DNA of 35,851 nucleotides from an uncultured Collinsella sp. (lineage in GTDB: Bacteria; Actinomycetota; Coriobacteriia; Coriobacteriales; Coriobacteriaceae): the NCBI GenBank assembly GCA_900542125.1, contig UQMO01000023.1, forward strand, positions 1 through 35,851, in the 5' to 3' direction. The notes below the pieces were generated by a model. The model had not been told where the DNA came from. It did not search any database and worked only from the letters and a program-made list of their open reading frames with translations. The translations under genes and the position numbers were made by a program. The first letter of the stretch is position 1; each line of letters opens with the position of its first letter. Below, piece after piece: positions 1-8,168 of the stretch.

Positions 1-49
1 ACGAGATTCATGAGCGTCTCGTGGGCTCGGAGATGTGTATAAGAGACAG
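1..49. other. Illumina Nextera adapter (P7 tail, i7 index, Read 2, mosaic end)
   Basis: Not biological. Bases 1-7 match the end of the P7 primer and 8-15 form an 8-base index (TCATGAGC). Bases 16-49 match the Nextera Read 2 adapter, ending with the 19-bp Tn5 mosaic end at 31-49. True insert starts at 50. Any reading frame that starts here, with the residues MCIRDS, is an artefact. Confidence 0.98.
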
Positions 50-51
50 CC

Positions 52-684
52 GTGCTGCGCGCCAACGCCGACTTCGTGGCGGAGGAGCTGGAAGACGAGA
101 AAGACGCCGACCTCGCGGCCGCCGCGCGCGACATAGCCGGCAGTGTCGAAAGGCTCGACGGCTACGTGCGCCTGCTCATCGAGGCCTCGCGCGGGTCAGG
201 CGGGGCGGAGAGGGCCCCCATGCGGCCGGCCGAGCTCTGCGAGCAGGTCCTCGCCGAGGCCGCCCAGATCGCCCGGGCGCGAGGCGTGACGCTCGACGCA
301 GCCACGGGCCCCGCTGTCGTGGGCGCGCCCGAGGCCCCACTCGACCGAACCACCCTGGCGCGAGCCGCCGCGAACCTCGTGGCCAACGCCGCCGAGCACG
401 CGCGCTCGCGCGTGGTGGTCTCCTGCGACGTCGCTGGTGGATACCTCGTCATCGAGGTCGCCGATGACGGACCGGGCTTTTCTCCCGCCGCCCTCGAACG
501 CGGCTGCGAGCGCCTCTTCACAGACGACTCCTCTCGCTCCTCGCGCGACGGAGGCCGCCATTACGGGCTCGGCCTCCACGTCGCCTCCGAGGCCGCGAGC
601 GCCCACGGGGGCTCCGTCTCGCTCGCCAACAGCCCCTCGGGCGGCGCGGTGGCCACCATCGCGGTCCCCCTGTGCGGGGCCTGA
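52..684 (+). CDS. Sensor histidine kinase, C-terminal part (5' truncated)
   Basis: This is the catalytic end of a two-component sensor kinase, which would autophosphorylate and pass phosphate to a response regulator. The 210 visible residues hold the end of the dimerisation helices, then a HATPase_c domain with an N box (NLVANAAEHA, about residues 107-116), a G1 box (VADDGPGF, about 136-143) and a G2 box (GLGLHVA, about 172-178). The sensor region and the phosphoacceptor histidine are missing because the contig begins at base 50; the first codon shown is only the first after the adapter. The last residues before the stop look complete. The partner regulator would lie to the left, outside the window. 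The family assignment is secure; the stimulus cannot be told. Confidence 0.9.
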   Translation: MLRANADFVAEELEDEKDADLAAAARDIAGSVERLDGYVRLLIEASRGSGGAERAPMRPAELCEQVLAEAAQIARARGVTLDAATGPAVVGAPEAPLDRTTLARAAANLVANAAEHARSRVVVSCDVAGGYLVIEVADDGPGFSPAALERGCERLFTDDSSRSSRDGGRHYGLGLHVASEAASAHGGSVSLANSPSGGAVATIAVPLCGA

Positions 685-763
685 CGACTCAGACCCTCAC
701 ACCGGCGTGGCTCGCAACCAAACGCTTCCCGGATAATAATGCCCGTTGCAGGGATCGCCCTGG

Positions 764-907
764 CTAGTCGCCGCCCATGTGCATGAGCATGTCGGCGACG
801 CGAGTCGCCATCTCGTCCGCCGCTACACGGATGTTGGCGACCCAGGACGCAAGGCCGACCTGATCGGATGCCTCCGCCTCAAGCACGTCGCAAATGACGG
901 CGGCGAC
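764..907 (-). pseudogene. C-terminal remnant of an unidentified protein
   Basis: About 47 codons read on the minus strand into a TAG stop at 764-766. They give an acidic, helix-forming peptide ending in RVADMLMHMGGD. Third codon positions are strongly GC-rich and the residue pattern is amphipathic, as in real coding sequence. The frame continues upstream only as serine/arginine/proline-rich low-quality sequence, with no start codon before an in-frame stop near 1000; only a GTG at 884-886 could serve. I read it as the tail of a broken gene. The family is not recognised. Confidence 0.35.
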
Positions 908-975
908 CGCCCCGGGAGCCGCCCGCGGCCGAGCACGCGAGGGAGCCTCGAGACGAGAGGAGCTCGAGGACGACC

Positions 976-1128
976 ATGACCAAGAGCATTAGCAGGAGCC
1001 AGGTGAGGCTCATCGCATCGACCAACGCGATATTCGGCGCCGACGAGGCGTGCGCGATGCTGCGCATAAGCCGCGACGCAATGTACCGGCTCGCCCCCCT
1101 TTGCACTCACCGCCAGCACATGCTATAA
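976..1128 (+). pseudogene. Truncated helix-turn-helix (excisionase-like) protein
   Basis: A 50-codon frame starts with ATG five bases after GAGGA (966-970). Residues about 20-40 (GADEACAMLRISRDAMYRLA) resemble the start of an HTH_17/MerR-type helix-turn-helix, as found in excisionases and plasmid regulators. After that the sequence turns into unrelated residues and stops, so the second half of the domain and the wing are missing. It may be a fragment left by a lost mobile element, or a short protein; the first is more likely. Confidence 0.4.
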
Positions 1129-1161
1129 GGTTGTTGGTGGCCCATTGAGCTACCTCCAAGT

Positions 1162-1189
1162 GCCGGGGGAGTCCCCCGGCTATTTTTTT
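1162..1189 (+). terminator. Rho-independent terminator
   Basis: GCCGGGGGA pairs perfectly with TCCCCCGGC (1162-1180), followed by TATTTTTTT. The T tract lies on the plus strand, so it ends transcripts coming from the left, such as the 976-1128 remnant. It also insulates the DUF3800 gene. Confidence 0.85.
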
Positions 1190-1230
1190 ATCCATTCCAT
1201 TAGGAGTCCCCATTAGCCTAGGAGCTCAGC

Positions 1231-1887
1231 ATCTTCGTCGACGAGAGCGGCGACCGCGGCGGCAAAGCGCGCTACTACTTGCTCACACTCGTCTTTCACG
1301 ACCAGGCAGACAGCATCGCCGAGGCGGTCACGAGCTATGAGGCCAAGCTTGCCAGGGCCGATCTCCCCAACATTCCGTTTCACTCCGAGCCTCTCATGAA
1401 CGGGCGCAAGGATTATGAGTTTCTTAACATCGAGCAGCGCAAGGTGATGCTCGTCTACTTCTCCTCGTTCGTCCGCAAACTTCCCATTTCCTATATCACG
1501 TTCGTCTACCGCCGCAGCCAGTTCGAAGACCCGGCAAGGCTAATGGAGCGCATGGGGCGCGACATCTCCTCCGCCATGATTGAACACCTAGGCTTCTTTC
1601 GATCCTTCGACGATGTGAAGGTCTATTACGACAACGGTCAGGATATTGTCAAGCAGGCGCTCGACCGCTCGGTGGGCAAGGTTCTCTCAAAAGGGGTCGT
1701 CCGACGCCGCAAGACCTCGATGACCGACTACCGCCTCGAGCAAGTGGCGGATTACCTCTGCACTATCGAACTTGCCTTGGTCAAGTACGAGGCCAAGGAG
1801 AACGGTGAAACGTACAACAAGTTCTTCGGAGGTATAGGTTCTTTCAAGAGGAACTGGTTCAAGCAAGCCCACAGCAAGCGGATATAG
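1231..1887 (+). CDS. DUF3800 domain protein without a standard start codon
   Basis: The protein belongs to the DUF3800 family, an RNase H-like fold group often found near defence and mobile genes. The hallmark N-terminal motif IFVDESGD is encoded from 1231, and a second acidic region (VKVYYDNGQD) and the C-terminal FFGGIGSFKRNWFKQ are present, so the catalytic body looks whole. The problem is the start. A TAG stop sits in frame at 1219-1221, and the codons after it are GAG, CTC, AGC and ATC; the first standard start is a TTG at 1279, which would delete the motif. AGGAG at 1220-1224 is six bases ahead of ATC 1231, so a rare ATC start is possible. Otherwise the gene has lost its start and is a pseudogene. 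Confidence 0.75.
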   Translation: MFVDESGDRGGKARYYLLTLVFHDQADSIAEAVTSYEAKLARADLPNIPFHSEPLMNGRKDYEFLNIEQRKVMLVYFSSFVRKLPISYITFVYRRSQFEDPARLMERMGRDISSAMIEHLGFFRSFDDVKVYYDNGQDIVKQALDRSVGKVLSKGVVRRRKTSMTDYRLEQVADYLCTIELALVKYEAKENGETYNKFFGGIGSFKRNWFKQAHSKRI

Positions 1888-2129
1888 GTGGTTCCGCAGT
1901 CTCGCAGGGAGCGGTCGTCTCTCCTCCGGCCAGGGCCCCAAGCGACACGCTTCGAGCAGCGATAGCGAAACGCAAGCAACGGCGTCGCGGGCGCCTCGTG
2001 CGCCATAGTGTCCATGTGGTCATCTCCTATCGTCTCAGCGTGGTAGCTGAAGATTCTAGGCGCTGGCCACACCCCTTTTCCGGGGCGCCAACACCAACGT
2101 TTAGCACACAAGGAGTTTGACGAGATGGC

Positions 2130-2714
2130 TCAGCGAGTATTGAATCTATCCGCCCAGGCAGCCATGTCGAATAGCTCCAGATTGGGGTAACTGACCGTTT
2201 CGCCCGTTTCTTTAAGACAGGCCTCCGCGGCGTTGCACAGCGAGCTCGCGAGCGACGCCGCATCAACGCGGAACGTCACGCTCTTAGTCGCACGCATCCC
2301 GCTCTTGGGCGACGGCCAGGAAGAGCAGAGGGCGTTGCACCCGTGGAGGACAAGCTCGAACTTGTAGTCGTAGTCGAAGCTCTCGTCTTTCTCGGGAGCA
2401 TCGACCGACACATCGTAGTCGCCTGAATGCAACAGGGAGCACCGGAGCTTCCAGCACATCTTCCCATTAAAGATTTGACCTGGAATCGTTTCACCTTCGT
2501 TCGAGGGGTCTCCCGAAAACAGGAAGTCGTTTGCCGCCCAGTCATCAAACCACTTCACATACTGCCGCCCCGCCGCTCTCTTCCCGTTATGAAGGACGAG
2601 ATTGGGATAAAGAAGCTGCCCCATGGCGTCGGGAATGGTAAGGGAAGACATAAGGGCTGGGATAAGGCAGTCTTTCTCAACCGCATTTCTAATCGATTCG
2701 ACGAGTAGCTTCAT
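2130..2714 (-). CDS. Unknown protein with HEPN-like RxxxxH motif
   Basis: A 194-residue protein that I do not recognise as a named family. Residues 88-98 (WKLRCSLLHSG) contain R91-x4-H96 in a helical context followed by a small residue. This is the form of the catalytic motif of HEPN RNases used in toxin and abortive-infection systems. The rest has conserved-looking aromatic segments (WFDDWAANDF) and no membrane segment. It starts with ATG behind GAGG and lies 28 bases after the DUF4365 gene, so the two form an operon. The HEPN reading rests on one short motif and is an inference. GC content is lower than in the housekeeping genes to the right, consistent with transfer. Confidence 0.6.
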   Translation of the reverse strand: MKLLVESIRNAVEKDCLIPALMSSLTIPDAMGQLLYPNLVLHNGKRAAGRQYVKWFDDWAANDFLFSGDPSNEGETIPGQIFNGKMCWKLRCSLLHSGDYDVSVDAPEKDESFDYDYKFELVLHGCNALCSSWPSPKSGMRATKSVTFRVDAASLASSLCNAAEACLKETGETVSYPNLELFDMAAWADRFNTR

Positions 2715-2742
2715 TTCGATGCCTCAAAAAGTCTATGCGGTC

Positions 2743-4491
2743 TTATGCGAAGAAACGGCCGATCGGCCATGAGCCGAGCGTCGTTCGTGCCTCTTCGTCA
2801 AGTGACGCTCTGAGCGCAGAGGCCATGTCCGAGTCTCCGCGCAAGGCTGCTGCGCATGCTTTCGACAGCGCACTATCTGAATTCAGCTGGATTGCCATTA
2901 ACTCAGATTTCTCCTCGCTAGTAAGATCTCGCTTTCGAGCGGCAATTTGATATCGATTTATCAGGGTTGCCTCTCGATCCGCAAAAGCTTCCAGGGCGTC
3001 TACGGTCATCTCGCAGCATTTCAGCAACTCTTCCTTACAGCACGCATCTTGATCGTAGGCTGATAGCATTTCAAGCATCTTGTCGTTGACGTAGGCAGAG
3101 CTAACTTCGGTGACTGGATACTGCTTCAACGTAGCGGCAAACACCTCGGCATCGATATTGGCAAGCCTCATATAGTCCTGCATCGTTTGGACGAACAGAG
3201 GCGCGACGACTACGGGGGCATCCCCCTCGCCCCGGAAGAACACCGAGACCGTCAGGTCATCCAGTCGAAGCCCATCGACCATTCGGTACATATCTTCAGA
3301 TACTTGGTAAAACACGAGCTTAATCGGATGGTTCCCCAGATTGATATATCCGAATCCGTTTTGCCGATCCTTGTAGTGGAGGGGTGCGTTCTCAACCAAT
3401 CCCTTGTAAATTGTCTCGATGTTTCTTAAATCCTGAGTGGTCAACGCACTGATGTCGAGCTCTGGCTTGTAATGAAGAGCGTCGACAACCCGCTTGATAA
3501 TCTCCAGCGACTGCAATCGACTCTCAAGGGCGTCGAGGTCGCCTCCGCTCAACTTGCACCCGCGAGCAAAGCCGCTTCCGTCTATGGAAAGCGTACCGGT
3601 TTGCATCAATGCGCGCATGAGGGCCAACTCTTCCATGCGCTCGGCAAGAGTTCCGGTCTCGCTGAGGGTGATTGTGTTGGTGGAGAGGCATATGTCGAAA
3701 CCCCTGAAGAAAACGTGCTCGCCATTCTCATTTTCTCCGGCCATGACCACCGCATTTAGGGAAACATCACCAGAGCTGACGTCATGCCGAGACCCAATCG
3801 CGACGCCAACTATGTTTTCAAGCTTATTCAAGGGATACAGCTCTCCCCAGGGGCTCTTCCCGTAGATATACAGCCCGTTCCTGTATGGAGCCAAGCTTGC
3901 GGGCGACTCGCCCTCGAGCAGCTCGATTCCAAACTCGCACTCATCAAAGCAAAGGCCGGCATCCTTAAATTCCTCGATTGTCTTGGGGGCGATGCCAACG
4001 ACTGCTCGCTGCTTTGCTCTGTCCTTGACCGCCCTTCTGACAAGCCGCGTCAATTCCGCCGCGTCTGACGGAAGCCGGTCGAAACGCAAAGAGATGCGCT
4101 CTTGTTGCTCCGGAATATCGGCCAGAATCTTCTTTAGGTCATAGGGAAGCAAAAGTCTGTAGAAAACCTCCGCTGAACGAGCCTCGCTCCCACAGTAGAC
4201 GTAAAAATAGATGCAGCCTCCAGCAATGTTGAGATAGTGCTTGAGGTCTGAAACTCGAACTTGCCGCTTAGGTCGGTCCGATTTTCTTTTCGAAGTGGTC
4301 CCCTTGACCTGAAGCGGCAACTGGCCTTCAACGGTCTCAATCGTGAAGGAAGAAGACGAGTAGACTTGCAGGTGCCCGTCGGTGCATTCGGTCTTGTCGT
4401 TCTCATCTATATACGCATAGACGCAAGCGACATCGCCGAAAGCCTGCTTGACAGCATTGACCGCGTTCTGCTCGATTTTGCGATTGTCCAA
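2743..4491 (-). CDS. DUF4365 domain protein, likely PD-(D/E)XK nuclease-like
   Basis: A 582-residue protein. The first 140 residues match the DUF4365 pattern: a helix with E7, then D38 in TDGHLQVY, then Q61-V-K63 in LPLQVKGT, then a strand-rich part ending YFYVYCGS and YRLLLPYDLKKIL. The spaced E, D and QxK residues are those expected for a PD-(D/E)XK nuclease core. The remaining 440 residues are unassigned and may sense or bind a partner; the last 100 are helical and rich in E, K and A. The start is TTG, four bases after AAGGAG. It is the upstream gene of a pair with the HEPN-like protein. A defence role is inferred from domain and context, not shown. Confidence 0.7.
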   Translation of the reverse strand: MDNRKIEQNAVNAVKQAFGDVACVYAYIDENDKTECTDGHLQVYSSSSFTIETVEGQLPLQVKGTTSKRKSDRPKRQVRVSDLKHYLNIAGGCIYFYVYCGSEARSAEVFYRLLLPYDLKKILADIPEQQERISLRFDRLPSDAAELTRLVRRAVKDRAKQRAVVGIAPKTIEEFKDAGLCFDECEFGIELLEGESPASLAPYRNGLYIYGKSPWGELYPLNKLENIVGVAIGSRHDVSSGDVSLNAVVMAGENENGEHVFFRGFDICLSTNTITLSETGTLAERMEELALMRALMQTGTLSIDGSGFARGCKLSGGDLDALESRLQSLEIIKRVVDALHYKPELDISALTTQDLRNIETIYKGLVENAPLHYKDRQNGFGYINLGNHPIKLVFYQVSEDMYRMVDGLRLDDLTVSVFFRGEGDAPVVVAPLFVQTMQDYMRLANIDAEVFAATLKQYPVTEVSSAYVNDKMLEMLSAYDQDACCKEELLKCCEMTVDALEAFADREATLINRYQIAARKRDLTSEEKSELMAIQLNSDSALSKACAAALRGDSDMASALRASLDEEARTTLGSWPIGRFFA

Positions 4492-4580
4492 GCTTCTCCT
4501 TACTGTTTTAGATCGTCAGCAAACCGATGTCAGGCATGTTTCTCACTTGACCTAACTGCCTCGCGATGAATCGCATGGCC

Positions 4581-5846
4581 CTAGAGGAAAAAGTCCCTCG
4601 CGCTCACGATGCGGATGCCGTCGATATCCGTGTCGTAGGAACCCTGCCTCACGACCACGATCTTCTCGTGGTTGTCTCGTATCGACTTCAGAGGGGCGAT
4701 CTCTCGCTCCCTGGTCTCGCTTGCGAACATCTCGTCAGTCGCCTGCACGTAGAGCACGCGCCCGTCCTTCGTCGCAACGAAGTCGACTTCCTTGCCATAG
4801 AGCTTGCCCACATGCACGCTCCATCCTTCGTAGAGCAGCTGGAGATACACGGCGTTCTCGAACAGGCGGCCAGTATCCGTGACCCTATAGCCGGCCATCC
4901 AGGTCCTGAAGCCGGTGTCGACGATGTACTCCTTTGGGTTCGTCTTGAGGAGCGCCTTGCCGTGCAAATCGTAACGCGTGGCACGATAGAACAGGAAGGC
5001 CTCCTCAAGCGCACCCACATACGAGGAAACGGTCTTGTTCGTGGTCTTCGGCCCCGCAGAAGTTAACGCGCCGGCGATTCGACTCGACGAGCACTCGTTG
5101 CCGATGTTGTCCGCCAGGAATTCGGCCACATGGCGCAGCAGGGAAGGGTCAGTCACCGCACTTTTGCCCTTCCCGCGCTCACGGTTGACAATATCACGCA
5201 CGGCGATGGCTTCGTAGACGCCGGACATGTACGCCGAGTGCTGCGCCTGGGTCGTCGAGAGGGATGCGATGGCTGGCATGCCCCCGTACTCAAGGTAACG
5301 AGTAAGCATGTCGTCGAAGAGAACGGGATCCCCCTCGGGAGTGAGAGCCACCGAAGTTCCCGATACGAACTCGATTCCGCAGAAGTCGGCGAACTCGGAG
5401 AAGGACAGGGGCAGCATCTTTACCTCTACGTAGCGCCCGGAGAGATAGGTGGCCAGCTCGCTCGAGAGAAGATACGCATTCGAGCCCGTGAGGTAGATGT
5501 CGCAATCGAAGTCGACCCTCATTGCGTTGACCGCATCCTGCCAGCCATCGATTCTCTGGGGCTCGTCTATGAAAACGTAGGTGCGACCCTTGTCCGACAG
5601 GCGCCCGCGAACGTAATCATAAAGCTGGTCCTCCGTCTTGATGCCCGTACCCTTGCTTTCCAGGTTGACGCTCACAAAGCCGCGGCCAGCGACTCCTTCA
5701 GACTCGATGGCCATCCTAATTAGATCGAGAAGGCTCGACTTGCCGCACCTGCGCACGCCCGTGATCACCTTGATGAGGTCGGTGTCACGGAAGAGCATCG
5801 CCTCCTCGAGGTATCTATCGCGGTTCCTGAGTCTGCCACCCTTCAA
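4581..5846 (-). CDS. AAA_14 ATPase with DUF4143 C-terminal domain
   Basis: A 421-residue ATPase of the AAA_14/DUF4143 family, common and often accessory in gut bacteria; its function is mostly unknown. Walker A is GVRRCGKS (30-37), Walker B TYVFIDEP (89-96) and the sensor strand YLTGSN (118-123). The C-terminal DUF4143 part has the pattern NPKEYIVDTGFR, then FENAVYLQLL, then KEVDFVAT and LYVQA, which resembles a PD-(D/E)XK core. Length is normal and the protein looks intact. The start is TTG behind TAGGAG. An inverted repeat covers that ribosome binding site. It lies 89 bases upstream of the DUF4365 gene on the same strand, so the three may share a transcript. Confidence 0.88.
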   Translation of the reverse strand: MKGGRLRNRDRYLEEAMLFRDTDLIKVITGVRRCGKSSLLDLIRMAIESEGVAGRGFVSVNLESKGTGIKTEDQLYDYVRGRLSDKGRTYVFIDEPQRIDGWQDAVNAMRVDFDCDIYLTGSNAYLLSSELATYLSGRYVEVKMLPLSFSEFADFCGIEFVSGTSVALTPEGDPVLFDDMLTRYLEYGGMPAIASLSTTQAQHSAYMSGVYEAIAVRDIVNRERGKGKSAVTDPSLLRHVAEFLADNIGNECSSSRIAGALTSAGPKTTNKTVSSYVGALEEAFLFYRATRYDLHGKALLKTNPKEYIVDTGFRTWMAGYRVTDTGRLFENAVYLQLLYEGWSVHVGKLYGKEVDFVATKDGRVLYVQATDEMFASETREREIAPLKSIRDNHEKIVVVRQGSYDTDIDGIRIVSARDFFL

Positions 5847-5852
5847 AAGCTG

Positions 5853-5887
5853 CTCCTAAAACTCGAATCTGGTTACACTTTTAGGAG
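5853..5887. promoter_or_regulatory. 9-bp inverted repeat over the ATPase ribosome binding site
   Basis: CTCCTAAAA (5853-5861) and TTTTAGGAG (5879-5887) are perfect inverted copies 17 bases apart, just upstream of the minus-strand ATPase start at 5846. The inner arm contains the AGGAG ribosome binding site. It could act as an operator or as an RNA hairpin that hides the site. Confidence 0.5.
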
Positions 5888-6047
5888 TATCGTAACTCCA
5901 CGCCACAAGATGAGCAAAGAGCGCACCTCGAGACGGGTCGACCAAGGGGATTACGCACCTGCCGGGAGGCAGGGCAGCTTGCTCGATCGACGCGGACTAC
6001 CAATTGATAAACCCCAAAAGCCGGACCGCACGGCGGCGCTCGTTTCG

Positions 6048-6236
6048 CTAAATCGGCTTGATGGGATGGCGAATCACGGTCTTGAGCTTCTCCGGCGCGT
6101 ACTTGCGCGGGTCGGAGAGGTAAATCTCGTGACAGAGGCGGGATTCGGAGAAGTCAGGCGCATATCCCCGTTCCGCCGCAAATGCGCGCATGGCGCCTAT
6201 GATCGTCAGCTCGTCATCGTAAGGCCCGTATAGCAA
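6048..6236 (-). pseudogene. GyrI-like domain protein, C-terminal fragment
   Basis: Sixty-two residues match the end of the GyrI-like (effector-binding) proteins of about 200 residues: GPYDDE, then the helix AMRAFAAERGY, then HEIYLSDPRKYAPEKLKTVIRHPI. The N-terminal 140-150 residues are absent. The frame opens with TTG exactly at the edge of a perfect 12-bp inverted repeat, with no sign of the missing part upstream, so this is a truncated remnant. No ribosome binding site is seen. Confidence 0.8.
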
Positions 6237-6269
6237 TGGGCGCGGATTCGGAAGATGCCGCGCCCATTG
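6234..6269. repeat. Perfect 12-bp inverted repeat between guaA and the GyrI fragment
   Basis: CAATGGGCGCGG (6234-6245) and CCGCGCCCATTG (6258-6269) flank a 12-base loop. It lies 33 bases past the guaA stop on the minus strand and could end guaA transcription, but no T tract follows on either strand. Its edge coincides with the break in the GyrI-like gene. Confidence 0.7.
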
Positions 6270-6302
6270 GCAAACACTATAGCATAGAATCGAACGTCTG
6301 TT

Positions 6303-7901
6303 CTATTCCCACTCGATCGTCGCAGGCGGCTTGGACGTGATGTCGTAGCACACGCGGTTGGCGCCGGGGACCTCGGCAACGATGCGGCCGGAAATGCGGG
6401 CCAGCACGTCGTAGGGCAGCTTGGCCCAGTCGGCGGTCATAGCATCGCTGGACTCGACGGCACGCAGGATGATCGGGCGCTGGTAGGTGCGCTCGTCGCC
6501 CATAACGCCAACGGACTTGATGTCAGGCAGGACCGCGAAATACTGCCAGCAGCTGTGCTCGGAGTTGCGCTCGCCGGTCTGCTCAAACAGACGCTGGTTG
6601 TAGGCGTCGAGCTCCTCGCGCACGATGGCATCGGCGTTCTTGAGAATCTCGAGCTTCTCCTTGTCGACCGCGCCGATGATGCGGATGGCCAGGCCCGGGC
6701 CCGGGAAGGGCTGACGGAACACGATGTGACCCGGCAGGCCCAGCGCCAGACCAAGCGCGCGGACCTCGTCCTTAAAGAAGTGGTCGAGCGGCTCAATGAG
6801 GTCGAAGTGCACGCCCTCGGGGAACGGGATCAGGTTGTGATGGCTCTTGATAGTGGCCGTCTTGCCGCCCGTCTTGCGAGCGCCGGACTCGATGATGTCG
6901 GGGTAGATAGTGCCCTGAGCCAGGTACTTGACCGGCTTGCCGTCGGTCTCGAGCTGCTGCGCCACGGCGAAGAACTCTTTCCAGAACTGCGTACCGATGA
7001 TACGGCGCTTCTCCTCGGGCTCGGTCACGCCGGCCAGAAGCTCGGCGTAGCGGTCCTCGGCATGAACGTGGATAAAGTCGACGTCAAACTGCTTGGTGAA
7101 GACCTCCTCCACCTGCTCGGGCTCACCCTTGCGCAGCAGACCGTGGTTGATGAACACGCAGGTCATCTGCTTGCCCACGGCACGGGCACCCAGCGCAGCC
7201 ACGACGGAGGAGTCGACGCCGCCGGACAGGGCCAGAATTACGCGGTCGTCGCCGACCTTCTCGCGGAACTCGGCCGTCATGGTCTCGACCAGGTTGTCCA
7301 TGCTCCAGTTGGGCTCCAAGCCGCAGATCTCAAACAGGAAGTTGCTCAGCAGCTGCTGACCGTACTCGGAGTGCTTGACCTCGGGGTGGAACTGCGTGGT
7401 GAAGATTTTGCGCTCGACGCACTCCATGGCAGCAACCGGGCACACGTCGGTGCTGGCGGTAACGGTAAAGCCCTCGGGCACCTCGGACACGGCGTCGCGG
7501 TGGCTCATCCACACGGTCTGCTCCATGGGCGTGGAGTTAAAGAGCTTGGCGCCGGCCGTGCGCGTGATGGTGGCGCGACCGTACTCGCCCACCTCGGAGT
7601 GGCCGACCTTGCCGCCAAGCGTCACGGCCGTGATCTGATGGCCGTAGCAAAAGCCCAAGACGGGAAGGCCCAGGTCAAAGATGGCAGGATCGATGGACGG
7701 AGCGTCCTCGGCATACACAGAAGCCGGGCCGCCGGAAAGGATGAGCGCAGAGGCGTTCATCTCGCGAATCTCGTCGGCCGAGATGTCGCAGGGGACAATC
7801 TCGGAATACACGTTGAGGTCGCGGACGCGACGGGCAATGAGCTGACCGTACTGCGCACCAAAGTCGAGTACGAGGACCTTTGCGGAAGCCTTTTGATCCA
7901 T
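6303..7901 (-). CDS. guaA: GMP synthase (glutamine-hydrolysing)
   Basis: This enzyme converts XMP to GMP with ATP and glutamine in the cytoplasm, the last step of guanine nucleotide synthesis. It is a 532-residue protein of normal length. The class I glutamine amidotransferase domain has the nucleophile C85 in GFCYGHQ and H172/E174 in QFHPEV. The ATP-pyrophosphatase domain has the PP-loop SGGVDSS (226-232), and the dimerisation domain ends in the typical TSKPPATIEWE. A longer frame reaches 7937, but ATG at 7901 with AGGGGGAA just upstream is the better start. It stands alone on the minus strand, divergent from the asparaginase gene. No purine riboswitch is visible in its short leader. Confidence 0.97.
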   Translation of the reverse strand: MDQKASAKVLVLDFGAQYGQLIARRVRDLNVYSEIVPCDISADEIREMNASALILSGGPASVYAEDAPSIDPAIFDLGLPVLGFCYGHQITAVTLGGKVGHSEVGEYGRATITRTAGAKLFNSTPMEQTVWMSHRDAVSEVPEGFTVTASTDVCPVAAMECVERKIFTTQFHPEVKHSEYGQQLLSNFLFEICGLEPNWSMDNLVETMTAEFREKVGDDRVILALSGGVDSSVVAALGARAVGKQMTCVFINHGLLRKGEPEQVEEVFTKQFDVDFIHVHAEDRYAELLAGVTEPEEKRRIIGTQFWKEFFAVAQQLETDGKPVKYLAQGTIYPDIIESGARKTGGKTATIKSHHNLIPFPEGVHFDLIEPLDHFFKDEVRALGLALGLPGHIVFRQPFPGPGLAIRIIGAVDKEKLEILKNADAIVREELDAYNQRLFEQTGERNSEHSCWQYFAVLPDIKSVGVMGDERTYQRPIILRAVESSDAMTADWAKLPYDVLARISGRIVAEVPGANRVCYDITSKPPATIEWE

Positions 7902-8168
7902 GGTTCCCCCTCTTGTTGGCGGGGAGCCGGTGCCCACCCGCGTGAATGAACGAAAATAACTTTCATAGTGTACACGTTATATGGGGTTTCTCGTCCCTCG
8001 CAGCCATCAGCGCACGGCAAACGCACGACCTGGGCCCCTATTTAACAACAATTGAAGTGTTACCAGACGTTACAGATGATGTAATACGTTTGAACATTGG
8101 ATGCCCTGTGCCACAATACTGCCGAACGACTCCGCCTCTGCGGCGGCAAATACGATAGGAATACCAGC

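Larger units (their letters stand above)
685..1161. other. Decayed intergenic stretch with gene remnants
   Basis: No intact gene of normal size is visible here. It holds a C-terminal remnant on the minus strand (764-907) and a 50-codon remnant on the plus strand (976-1128). The rest is GC-rich sequence without recognisable signals. The mix of back-to-back remnants suggests an old insertion or deletion site. Confidence 0.5.

Noticed and set aside
31..49. Tn5 or IS50 end as a natural transposon
   Set aside because: The 19-bp mosaic end is attached to Illumina primer and index bases at both ends, so it is library DNA.
21..467. Reading frame of 148 residues beginning MGSEMCIRDS
   Set aside because: It starts inside the Nextera adapter and is a shadow of the histidine kinase in another frame.
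1752..2015. Minus-strand frame with a good AGGAG and ATG at 2015
   Set aside because: The product would run antisense into the DUF3800 gene and has no familiar pattern; the ribosome site alone is not enough.
6555..7949. 464-residue plus-strand frame over guaA
   Set aside because: It is the antisense of guaA; long antisense frames are common in GC-rich coding sequence.
7902..7980. Guanine riboswitch upstream of guaA
   Set aside because: The leader is too short and lacks the conserved purine riboswitch loops.
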